This document shows, piece by piece, positions 33,667-44,689 of a stretch of DNA of 64,000 nucleotides; the first letter of the stretch is position 1, and each line of letters starts with the position of its first letter. Under the pieces are notes generated by a model. It saw only the letters and a list, made by a program, of their open reading frames with translations. It was not told the origin of the DNA and did not search any database. Source of the stretch: Kalaharituber pfeilii (taxonomy: Eukaryota > Ascomycota > Pezizomycetes > Pezizales > Pezizaceae); contig WHUZ01000119.1 of NCBI GenBank assembly GCA_015179045.1, positions 79,420-143,419 on the forward strand. The letters run 5' to 3'. Both the position numbers and the translations under genes were made by a program.

Positions 33667-36600
33667 CTAATATCTCAATCCCCCCAACCTCCTTAACGGC
33701 GGCCAAATCTCTCCTATTTCCTTCTCTATCTGCCCTCCTCCAACCTTAACTGAGCCTTCTCCTCTCTCGGCATTAGTGTTACGCATTTTGACCTGGTCTC
33801 CGTCCGTCTCTGTTTTCCCAGCTGCGTTGCGTTGTTGTTGTTGTGTACTTGTTTGTGGCGCCGTGGGGCCGCTACGCGGAATTGAAAATGGCGGCGGCGG
33901 TACATACCCCTTTGAGTTCCGAGGTCTTTGTCTCAATTTTTCGTGAGATAGTTTAGGTGCGCGTTTGCGTGCAGGTGGTAGTGGACGCGCGGAGGTAGAT
34001 GCACTCTGGATAGGTACCGACTTCGAAATATCCGTCTCACCCGCTACCGGTACTTGTGAAACATTCTCAACAGAACCTTGGGGAACTCGAGCCTGTGCCG
34101 ACATAATTCTACTCCATACAGAAGTGCCCAAGGGTGCCAACGGTGGGATTTGAACCATTTCCGACATCCCGTTCTTCCTCGACTTCCTCCTAGTATTGCC
34201 AACGTCTTGGGGGCTCAATGCGCCCCTCATCACAGGGACGATCGTCTCTTCCTTTCCTTTGTAACCGTCTTCCACGAGCGTCCACACATTGTCATCGGGG
34301 CACGCGAGGATTTTAACATTGTTGTTGATTCCGGCTGCGGACCTGGCTTTGGTGTCCGTAGCCGGGGTGGACAAGCCCTCCCAAAATCCGAAGTTTGCTT
34401 TTGCGGTGGTTGGATGTGATAGTTGTGCATGCGCAGGTAGCGGGGGAGTTGTAGCTTTGGGGATTTCAGAAAGTCGAGGTGATGGAGGCGGGGCCATTGC
34501 AATTGTCACTCCTTGCTTCCTCAACTCAACCATTTCCCAATCATGACGCTTGTGCGATTTCGAGTGCGACTCTGACCTGCGGCATCGCTTATCTTTCCCC
34601 TCCTTCCCTGATTCATCCTCCCTACCATCAGTCTGCGGTTCCATCGTCACTCCACCATCACAGTAGACGCCACTCCACTCCTTGTGAACCGGTTTCGCCA
34701 TCCCTGTCTCCATCCGCACATCCCCTGCTCCCACAGTGACGGTCCTCGGCGACATCGGAGGTGGAGTTTTTGGTATCTCCGAGGGGCTGTACACTTGCCT
34801 TCCCTGCTTCTCATCAGAGGTAAAACTGGAGTCAATACCCAACTTCTCCGTAGTCTCCAGAATCGAAATATATCTGCTCATATCTCCATTTGCGGGCGCT
34901 GACAGTGTAGATTTGGTAGTATCTTGCTTCTTGCGCTGCCGCCGATCCACCATGATGCCGACTAAAGCACCAAGACCACCTGCACATGCGCCGAGTGCTA
35001 TGTCCCGAAGAAGCCCACCACCTCCGCTGTGGGAGGTGGTTGTGGTGATAGTTTTCTCCGCTTTGTTGGGAATATAGGAATTCGGTGCCTGTGTAATGAC
35101 TGGGACACTTCCACTGGCTTCACTATATGCAGTACCTGCGGCGGTACATACGCCCTTTTCGAGCTCGGAATACTTCTTTGATTTGCTCTTCCGACACATT
35201 TCGTGACTGGCGCTCTTGTTCTCCATTCTTTCCCTTCTCCTTCGCTGCCTCTTTTCCTCACAGCACTTACACTCACTTCCGATTTTGGACTTTGATCTCC
35301 ACTTCGATTTTTCCATCATCTTCCTCCTTCGTCCCTTCTTCCTCGTCCCTCGCTGCTCTTCCTGCTGTGTTTCGAAGAAGATAGGTGTCAACACTTCATT
35401 CTCATCCATCTTCATCTCTCCCTGTTTTCTCTGCTGCCTGTGTATATTTGCCCTATGTTCGCAGCGGGAAATGTCAATGTCTATGTCGGCTTCGGTGCCA
35501 CTGTCGATGTTGGGAGAATATGGAGGTGGGGGTGATGGCGGAGGGTGTGAAGAGGGTTGCGCAAAATGCATAGGATGGGAGATGAAATGATGGTTGTGAT
35601 GATGACTATGATGGCGATGATTGCTGTCTTGTTGGCGCTCACATTGACAGTGCTGAGGGCAATACCGAACACAAGCCCTGCTGTCCCCGCACTCTGACAC
35701 CCCGCACGCAATATAATCCGGCGAATATCCAAACTTCACATCCCGAAATCCAAAAGGCCAAGGGTCGAATGTTAGCTCAAACCCCGCAGCTCGAATGTCG
35801 ATAGGCACAGGGGGGTGGGCAATATATGCTCTCTGGTACTGTGTAGGAGAGGGAAGATAGATTATGGAAGAGTCAACTATGATTCCATTCGGAGCTTGCT
35901 GTTGTGGAGAGGAGTAATGGAGTTCATTCACGACTTCTTCTTCAGAGACTGGTTCTAGATCTAGGGATGACGATGAAGCCTCGTTTCTGCTACCGCTGCT
36001 CTCTACAATTCCCGTCTCAGTTCGAAAAGCCTCACCCTCGCTGAGGCTTTTTGTGTCCGCCGATTGCCTTCCTTCGTTGGAATCTAAAGTGTGTGTTAAT
36101 AGGCTTCTCTCCACTTCTTTGTTGTCCTCCGCAATCTCGCAACTGTCGATTCGTGCCTCTTGCTCCTCCCTCTCACAGACATTATGAGAACTACCGATGG
36201 AGTCATTTCTCACAAGTCCAAATACCTCCGCATTATCTGGAATGGCCTGTTTTTCCTTAGCTCTCACCCCCTCGATTTCCTTCTGCAACGTCTCTTTCCC
36301 CGCTTTTGCGGCTTCCGTGAACGTGACCTTTTTCGCGCGACGTTTCTCAAATATACCCCTTTCCTTAGCTACCTTCACTGGCTCCTTTTTCTCTGGACGC
36401 CAAACCCCCACACCCTGGTTCTTTGGTATGGAGTCCCATGAGATGGATCTGGACTGTGAATCGGAGATCAAATCCGAATCCGAATCTGACGAGCTTGAGG
36501 AACTTGTTGAACTAGACTGCGAGATGGACTCTTTTGATGAGGATGAGGATGACGATGACGATGACGACGGCGATGATGATGATGATGAAGATGACGATGA

Positions 36601-38899
36601 CGGTGCGGAAGAGGAGGAGGATGATGAAGATGACGTTATGCACGAACCCCGGAAGTCATTGCGCAAAACTTCAACCAAACTCTCGTCCGATGTCGACTCC
36701 CACTCCGATTCCGGCTCCTCCCCTGGTTTATCTATTCGAGCGAAAGCAGATGCCTTGGGATGCTGTAAATCGATGGAAAACGTTACAGTTTTCTGGTGAT
36801 CAGCCTTTATGGGGACCTTATTACGCTGTTCAACAACTTCGACTATTCCCAATCCGATCTGTTGCAAATTTTCGAAATTTTGATGTTGTGAATGTGTTAG
36901 TACTGGAGATGGGGATGGGAATGCAGGTGGAGGTGGTTGGGGTGGGGGATCTGGTGAGACGTGTGCCGGGGATAACGCTTTTGGTGATACTGATGGTGGT
37001 TTGGAGGCGACCATATTCTTGCCGGGACTATCTTTATCTCGTACTTCGACCACTTGCGGGGGATTTATGTCAGTAATTTGAACATCAAAAGTCACTATGA
37101 TCCCTTGCAACTAATTGATACATAGCATATAGACAGAGCGGACATATCAGAAAGCACGATCAATTATATCAACCCTTTTTAAAGAGGGGGGAAAAAGCCC
37201 TAGCATCAATTCCGCAACTACAATATTCCTACATGAAAGGACATGGATAGTACGGTATGCCACCTTGTGTCGAAATAGAAAGAGAAACCAATATACAAAG
37301 TGAAAATCGCTAACAGATATGATGCAAGGAGCTCCAACAGCAAAAAATATGAATCAACTCTCTTCCTCCACCTCCACCGCACCATCTGAGTCCAGTGAAC
37401 TCTGTTTGATGTTGATTAAATTGCGGCAAAACCAACAATAACTGAACAGCCAGCTATTAAAAGTCACATGTCTGATTATGAAGAGAAAATAACCTCCGCA
37501 GACTTTTCGAAATCCATTTGATCAAGCAAGCCAGCCAAGAAAGAAGCAACCCAAAAAAAAAAAAAAAAATGGCGTTTACTCACCCCGTCCACTGGCACTA
37601 CCTCCGCTGGACACCTCATGATACATTTGACGATGTCGGCTACGCTTTGACATTTTTTTGGGCTCCACAAATGTCGTCCCCACCCCCATTCCATTCTGCA
37701 CACCAATTGCTGCATGCACAACCGGATACGGTGGATAGAATCCAGGGTATGCGATGGGAGGCGGCGGTGGTGGTGGTTGTGGTGCCACGAATCCTGGGGC
37801 CTGGTGGTAAGACGCAAAATGCTCATGGTGGTGGAAATATCCTGGCAGGTAATGGTGGGTATTTGTAGATGCGTCGTATATGAGGTTTCCCGGAGGTGGA
37901 GTGGGACTGTGTACGGGAGGGATTGATGGCGCTGCGGGAGGGTCTGGTGGTGGTGCGGGAGAGACTGGTGGCGCCGCGGGAGAGACTGGTGGTGGTGGTG
38001 GTGGTGGTGGTGGTGGTGGTGGTGGTGGCGCAGGAGGTGGAATGGGGGCGGATGCTGGTTTCTCCTTTTCCTCCTTCTGTTTTTCTTTTTCCGTCGAAAT
38101 CACGGCTGGGGGTGGGGGAGGCGAAGTCGCTGGAGCCGGAAGCTTTACCGCTGCCTGTGCAATCTGCAACTGCCTGATTGCCTCTTGCATCTCCTTCAGA
38201 ACCTTCTCCATCTTCTCCTGTGCTTGAACTTGCACTGGAGCTGGTACCGGAAATGGGAACCCAGTGACTGCGCCATTGGGTGTATAGTGATAGTAGTATC
38301 CTGCTCCGAAGTTTGCTCCCGCCTGTGATGGAGTGGGAGGTGCAGGGGCTTCTACATTAGCATTCTTTTGCTCCGGCTTGGGTTCTGGTGGCTTCGGTGC
38401 CTCCTCCTGCTTCTTCTTTTCAGATTCTTTGGAAGGTGGCGTGGAGTGGTGATGGTGGGTGTGGTAGTGGACAGCAGAGTGGGGGGGTTGTTTCTCCTGC
38501 TTTTGAATGGATTCCGTCTTTTGCGCTGCAGGTGCATCCGGCTTTGGAGTCTCGGAAGAAGAAGATGAGAGGGTGCCGACTGGAATGAAAGTCGTAGTGA
38601 CAACCATGCTTTCCTTCTTCTCTGGTGCCTGTGGTGGAGGGGGAGGGGCAGGGGCAGGAGGTTTTGGTACTTGCGCTGGTGGGGCTGCCGGGGGTGCCGG
38701 TTGTGCCAGGGATGCCGAGGGGGCAGGGCCGATGGGAATCATCCCCAGTGGAGGGATGGGGAACAGGCTTCAACGCATGTCAGTTTTTGCCTACACACAA
38801 GTCTAAAGCGGAGACCTCGCTCTGCTTCCGGGCTCGGGAAAGGAAGGAGGCAACTCACTGCATATCCGCCACCAGCACTGGCGGGAACTGTACTGGCAT
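33667..38899 (-). CDS. Large low-complexity Pro/His/Ser-rich protein, about 1550 aa, function unknown
   Basis: Tentative model on minus: 38899-38859, 38767-37584, 37094-33667. It joins in frame (1550 aa), and exons 1 and 2 are supported by the block A relic (..ADMH|LFPIPPLGM against ..PDVH|RFPIPPPM). Order: a Pro/Ala-rich start; a His-rich HYHTHHHHSTPP; YYYHYTPNGAVTGFPF; a short coiled coil (EKMEKVLKEMQEAIRQLQIA); poly-proline; a second Pro/Tyr/His-rich part; then in the last exon a Ser-rich tract, a Cys/His cluster (CVRYCPQHCQCERQQ then HRHHSHHHNHH), a charged Lys/Arg part, a glycine-zipper-like segment (LLRDIALGACAGGLGALVGI) and a disordered tail. The last intron (489 bp) is long and may hide another exon, or the two large frames may be separate genes. 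It is convergent with NLR2. I do not recognise a family. Confidence 0.5.
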
Positions 38900-39445
38900 T
38901 GGGGGGAGATGAAGGGCGGAGGCCACAGATAGTTTGGCATGGTGGAGGATTATGCTCCGAAGCCTACCGTCCTTGGTGAGTATGGCTTGGATGAGTGGGG
39001 AGGGGGGTGGGGGTGGGGAGAGGGGGTGAACGGGGAAGAGGGTGCATACTTACACTGAAGGCCAATAGGTTTGAGAGCAGCAGTACAGTTTAGAAATGTG
39101 CTGCAGAAGGAGAGATGGGGGATGGGGGGAATATTGGGGAGTGGTGGGGGAACGGCGATGATGAGACTGGGCGATGATGGTGTAGGAGGAGGATTTTGTG
39201 CGCGCGCTGGGGAGGGGCGCTATCGGGGGTCCTGTTAGGGCGATAGAATACTGTGACTGCGTTCTGCGTCACGGTATTCTCAGGTCCCATTGAATGTAGT
39301 CTGGTTGGCATTAAATGGTCCATGATATACTACTTCGTTGGGCTAGCGCCTGCCGAAGTCTTGGCAGCGGAAGGAAATCCCGGCACCAAGAAGGAGTTGG
39401 TTGCAAGCAGCAGCGGGGTTTGACTATGACATCCTAAAGGCTTCC

Positions 39446-39808
39446 ATATTCTGTTTCAGTGGTTTCGAGATAATATTTCTGGACTTTCATCGATCAGGGC
39501 CCTGAGTAGTCTCGTTACGAGACTAGGCCCTGAGCACTCATTGGCAACGGTTCGAGGCTAATTGGCAACATAGTTGTAGTCTCGTAACCAGACTTAGTCA
39601 GCAGTCGAGATAGTTGCTTCCCATGAATGAGTACAGGTCAGGTGACCTCCTTGGCATGTTACATAAGCACAAGTCTGGTACTAGACTGCAAATAACACAC
39701 CGAACTATGCGGCAACCGTACATCTATTCGGCACAAGTAGCTGATTTCGTGGAATATATTGTGAGCTGCGAAAATTAGTTCGCACTACATAAATATCTCT
39801 GTCGAATA
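39446..39808 (+). repeat. Duplicated segment, also at 58955-59338
   Basis: From ctgtttcagtggtttcgaga to atctctgtcgaata the two copies are near identical in the same orientation, with a few short indels. Copy 2 has a 59-bp extra stretch near 59262-59320. The copy here lacks the pogo insertion found at 59344 and so shows the empty site. Confidence 0.85.
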
Positions 39809-39829
39809 CGGCTTATCTCCTATCAATAC

Positions 39830-40076
39830 ATACCTATAACCTGTTCAGAATACATTCTCTTGTGTGAACTAGAAGTGACAGTCCCCTTAACGTCCTTGAG
39901 TGTGACATTGCTAATTGGGACACCTGAGGTTGGCTTTCCTGTGGCCATGGGTGAACCATTCTCGTAATCTTGCTCAATCACGATTCCGTATTTAGTGATG
40001 TTCTTCAAAGTGATATCCGCGTAGGTGAAATTGGAGACGGAGCCGGTCGCGCCGTAGACGGTCTTGATGCGCACCC
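39830..40076 (-). pseudogene. GH28 polygalacturonase exon relic
   Basis: GH28 enzymes cleave pectin. The exon begins after a good acceptor (ctaac branch site, gcag at 40080-40077). It reads [20 protein letters not shown], then [19 protein letters not shown] and [18 protein letters not shown]. This is the signature C-terminal beta-helix region of fungal polygalacturonases (G-V-R-I-K-T and the I-V-I-x-Q-D-Y strand). It then runs into MYSEQV and an unrelated repeat. No catalytic DD or G-H-G exon is found upstream within 300 bp. It is an orphan exon, so the gene is dead or rearranged. Confidence 0.8.
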
Positions 40077-40378
40077 CTGCATAACCATGTAAAGTTAGTA
40101 TTTTCAGGGTGGGAATCGGAAAGCAATGACCGCAACTATAGCTTACATATATCACATGACTTCACCTTACAAGCTGACTTGAACTCTATCTCGAAACTCC
40201 AGAACTGGCGAGCAGATATTCTATGATACTACGTGCAGCACCATGGGAGGCCTGCTACCGAAATCCCTAGGTCTAAGTATCCCTAAAAAATCAGAACAAT
40301 CGGAGTAGGAATATGCGCCAAGAATTCATCTCATCCTGCGTACCCCGCTTTTGTTGTGTAGAGCCGCAACTCCCCTCG
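40077..40378. other. Intron-like and intergenic sequence, nothing else recognised
   Basis: The first ~65 bp look like the 3' part of a polygalacturonase intron. A gtaagc donor-like site lies near 40147 on minus. The rest has no feature. Confidence 0.3.
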
Positions 40379-40386
40379 AGTCCCCT

Positions 40387-40901
40387 GTTTTTTTTTTTTT
40401 TTTTTTTTCTTAAAAAAAAAAAAACACGTAACCCATGGCAGGGTGCCTGGCAAGCCTTCAAAGCCCGGAGACAGGCTTAACAAAGAAAGTTCTACATACA
40501 TATCCCCGTTCCATCCCCCCTCTCCCCTTCTAGAACCTGATTCCGGAAAAGAAATTTTCTAACACGTCCTCCCTCTTCCAATTCTTTTCCATGTCGCTCC
40601 AGTTCTCAAAACCTTCTTGACTGTTCTTCTGGTGGAAAGCGAGGTGCTCCCCCTTTTGCACCTCCCCGCACCTGCACTTATCCGAATTCGGTCACCCTCA
40701 GCCTTTTCAACCACATCGCACATCTCCCTCTCTCCAGGCGCAAGGCAGTGAAATTGGACACCGCCACCAGATTCCACCCCACGACCTTCCCTTTCCCATA
40801 TCCCTCCACCTCTCTCTTCTCCTTCCTCCACACCTTAACTCTCTGCCGCACCCCACTCCCGGTGGCCACTTCTCTCCCCTTCTGCGCCGTCCCCTTCCTC
40901 A
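40387..40901 (-). mobile_element. LINE family A 3' fragment, 515 bp
   Basis: Poly(T) at about 40387-40408, the family A 3' UTR, then the end of ORF2 on minus (RNase H tail, VSNFTALRLERGRC, and a DKCRCGEV-like knuckle in a broken frame). The 8-bp duplication agtcccct flanks it (40379-40386 and 40902-40909). It is a 5'-truncated insertion, more diverged than the 931-4111 copy. Confidence 0.85.
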
Positions 40902-41963
40902 AGTCCCCTTACTCGCTCATAGTCTGAACCGCTCTATACATCTACGAATCTGCATTCATTCCAACAGTCCAAACTTGCCCCTGGCACCGAGTCTCTAACG
41001 GAATTGACATATCTTATTAGTATACCTTCACGATACATTTTCCGAATCTGATCGCATATTCTTAGTATTGGGAAATGGATCCCTTTTCCATTTCGACTGG
41101 AGTTGCTGGCTTCCTCTCCTTAGCGCTTGAGCTTGGGAAGATCCTAAGCAATTATACGAGCCAGGTCAATTCTGCTCCAAAGGATGCTCAGGACTTACTC
41201 ACTGAAATTACTGCACTGAGCCACACCCTCAAACAGCTGATTACCTTTCTGAGAAAGGAAGATGTCAAAGGGAATTTTCACCAAACTTCTGCTCTTTGTA
41301 TCGTGATTGAGATTTGTAAGAGCAAGATTGAAAGGCTTCACCCAAAATTAGTCAAGTTTCAAGTGTCAGGAGGATTTAGTGACCGCTTGAAATGGCCGTT
41401 CAAGAGAGAAGAGTGTGTTGAGATAGTCCAAACATTGCATCGCTGCACTCAAACAATTGAATTTTCGTTGACTATTGCGAACTGGTATTCCTAATTCCCT
41501 AGACATTTGCATTTCCAAATACTAAGTAATCATAGTGAACTTCTATCAAAGACATCCGAAGAGGTCATAACTGGCTTATCACAGCAAAAGCAGCAAATAG
41601 ACTCCGTTATGTCGATGTTTCCTGTTATCCCAGATCAAATGTCAAAGATGAGCACAACCCTTGGCGAGGTCTTGGGTTTCGTCTCAATGCTCGATCAACT
41701 GGCTATCGATATGCAGCAAATCAAGCTTGGTGTACAGCACTTGCAGCTGAATATGGACGGTGCGTGTACTTACTACTATTTTCCTTTGATTTTTCGTGTG
41801 GCTTATATATATACTTACTGCCTTTTCAGTGGAGAACACCGAAAAACTCCTGGCATGGTTGTCACCACTTGAGCCACAGAAACGACATCAAGATGTCAAA
41901 TCTAGCCGACTCAAAAATACAGGAACTTGGATTCTTCAGACAGACCAATTTAAGTCTTGGCTA

Positions 41964-43043
41964 TGTTCTGGCCCACCGACGAACATTTTCCGGTTCGCGA
42001 ACCGGCCAGCCGATTCGTGAACCGGCCGGCCCCGTGAAAAACATATGGTGTTTTTCACGGGGCCAGCCCAGCCACGAACACCTGGCCCAGCGGCGAACAT
42101 GAATGTACCTCGATGTACCTATTTGTAATATATATACTCGCTTATGCTTTAATGCAATAATGATCAATCATACAGCCAGCTAAGCAATTTCCACAGTCTC
42201 CTATCCCCCATGCAGTCATCTATGTACAAACAATAGTACTATATACATCACTATGTTCACTCTCATTCTCCTGGTTAGTACATTGACCAGCATTGCTTTT
42301 ATTACAAGAATAAGAACTTTTGACGTATGCATGTACAACGAAGAGAAGAACAGGTACCTAGACAAGAACATGAAATTTTGTCTTGACAAGTTTTATCATG
42401 ATGAGGTTGCTTAAAGTGGGTACATGACACTTGCAGGGATCTTATTATCTACTGTTTCTGGTAATACAACCACCAAAATTTTCATTCTTGGCATCAACGC
42501 AATCCCACAATACAATACCAGAATGGCGGAGGATTCCGGAAATCTCTACCTATGAAGATAACACTCCAAAATTTCGCTTAGAGTAAGAAGAATACTAGAA
42601 GCATATTTAGTAATTTTCTTCTAGTGTTTCGGTTAACAATAATTTAGTTATGATTACAAATTGGTATTCTTAACTGCAGTAGTCTAGAAGCGTAGTAAAT
42701 TATTAACTAAACTGTCTGTATTATCTTCTAGTATGTGGGTAAGAAGTAGCAACTTATCACCGACAGCAACTTTCAAGTGGCAACTTATAGGTGGCAACTT
42801 GTCAGTGGCAATAGGGCTGTGCTAGCACACAGTAACTGGCTTATCAATTAACGCTGGTAGCAGAATGTTTCTTTATACTCAATCACTGGTAGTACGTAGA
42901 GGTACCTAGTGGTACTTGTACTAAACCAGTGTTCGTCGGTGGGCGGCCCATTCGCGAATCAGCCAGCCCACCGACGAATTGGCCGATTCGCGAATGGGCC
43001 TGGCCGGTTCGCGAACCGCAATGTTCGTCGGTAGGCCAGAACA
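41964..43043. mobile_element. M1 element, copy 2, inserted in NLR3
   Basis: Terminal inverted repeats start tgttctggcccaccgacgaa and end in the reverse complement of tgttctggcctaccgacgaa. Each is followed by nested palindromes ggttcgcgaaccggcc and attcgcgaat. A 4-bp duplication gcta (41960-41963 and 43044-43047) flanks it. Removing the element and one gcta restores tcttggctatccagcag, coding W-L-S-S-S in frame. It has no transposase. The superfamily is not identified; a 4-bp duplication is unusual. Confidence 0.85.
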
Positions 43044-44689
43044 GCTATCCAGCAGTATTGAAAGGCCAAGTGAACGCATTCTAGGTTGTTATGGGATGCC
43101 TGGGGCTGGGAAAACAGTCATTGCGTATATATCCCCAGCTGCTGTTTTGAATTTATTGCTGCATATATAGTATTACAGCTTCGCTAACGGTTCTTGAAGA
43201 TCTGTTGTCATTGATCATCTATCTCTCGAAGTCGAGCAACCAAGAGCAGCTATCGTCTACATCTACTGTGACTATCGGGACCAGAAAGACCAAGTTCCTC
43301 TACACCTTGTTGGAAGCCTTGTAAAGCAATTGGTACTGAGACTCTCCTCATCTTCTCAACCATTACCTGAGATTATCACCAAGAAGTTCGCATCTGCTAG
43401 GAAGTCAAGTGCAAGGCTACAACTTGATGATGCCAGAGCTATGCTGAAGGATCTTTTACAAAAACTTGACATCACCTTTATCTGCATTGACGCAATGGAT
43501 GAGTTGGAAGACCAAACAAGAATAGAGTTCCTCACATTGATCAAGGATATTTTGCACATGGAGCGTTCCAGTTCTGAAACCCAATCTAACAGCATGGTAC
43601 GGTTATTGTTCACTGGGCGGCCAAATGTTAAGGACCAAGTGTGTCAGGTTCTGGGGAGACAATTGGAGTCGTTAGAGATTGTGGCTAAGGATGACGACAT
43701 CCGGAGATACCTTACGCATAAGATTGACAGCGATCCGTCACCTGACGCTATGAATAGCAAGCTCAAGGATGAAGTATTACAGGTGTTATTGGAAAAGTCT
43801 CAAGGAATGTAAGTTTTAAACGTGCCATATAAATCAAGTTGATATTAATCCTTTTTTGTCAGGTTTCTACTCCCGCGTTACATATAAACATGATTTTGCA
43901 AAAACCAACGATTAGGAAGCGACGAGATGCACTATACAATCTACCAACTGGTCTCTATGCTGCCTATGAGATAACTATATCCAGAATTCAACAATCAGCC
44001 CGTAGAGCCGAGCTAGGTATGAAAGTGCTCATGTGGGTATGCCTGGCCGAAAGACCACTACGAGTGAAAGAACTCCGCCATGCATTGGCTGTGGAGGACG
44101 AAGACGCAGCCCTGGATGAGGAGAATATTCCTTCTGAGAAGACGCTCCTTGACTGCTGCTATGGCTTAGTTGTTATTGACGATGAGAGCTCCACCGTGCG
44201 TCTAGTGCACTATACACTCCAAGAATATTTTAAGTCACACAGCGAAAATCACTTTCCAACTGGCCATATTTCCCTCGCGAGGACGTGTTTAACGTACCTG
44301 AATTTCAGTCCTTTAGCTTGTCCTTGTAGGTCGGTTACTGAGCTCAATCAACTTAAAGCAGACTTCCCATTGCTGGACTATGCTTCTTGTCAGTGGGGCC
44401 ACCACGCGCGAAACCAGTGTGATGGGTCTGTAGAGGCACTGGCTACCAAGCTGCTTCGGCTACATCATCCTGCAGGAGTTCAGCAATTAAGCCGAGTTCT
44501 CAACCGTGACCTTCGCTACCGTTGTCGCGGTATCTACTGTGACAGGTGGGATAGTACCTTTTCTGGGATACATGCCGTTGCATACTTTGGAGTTGAGAGT
44601 ATTCTGCAAGTGTTACCACAAGCTTCAAACCCAAATTTAACCGCCCAACGCAGGGATAGTGTCGGTCCGTTGGTTTATGCGATCCGGTA

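Larger units (their letters stand above)
26480..39370 (+). repeat. Segmental duplication block B (diverged copy of 7075-19900)
   Basis: Colinear with block A as listed there. Block B keeps both genes open (NLR2 and the low-complexity gene). The two blocks lie head to tail, about 19.4 kb apart start to start. Confidence 0.75.

Noticed and set aside
36197..36799. Plus-strand acidic frame of 200 aa (poly-Asp/Glu)
   Set aside because: It is the antisense of the serine-rich tract of the minus-strand low-complexity gene. No independent evidence supports it.
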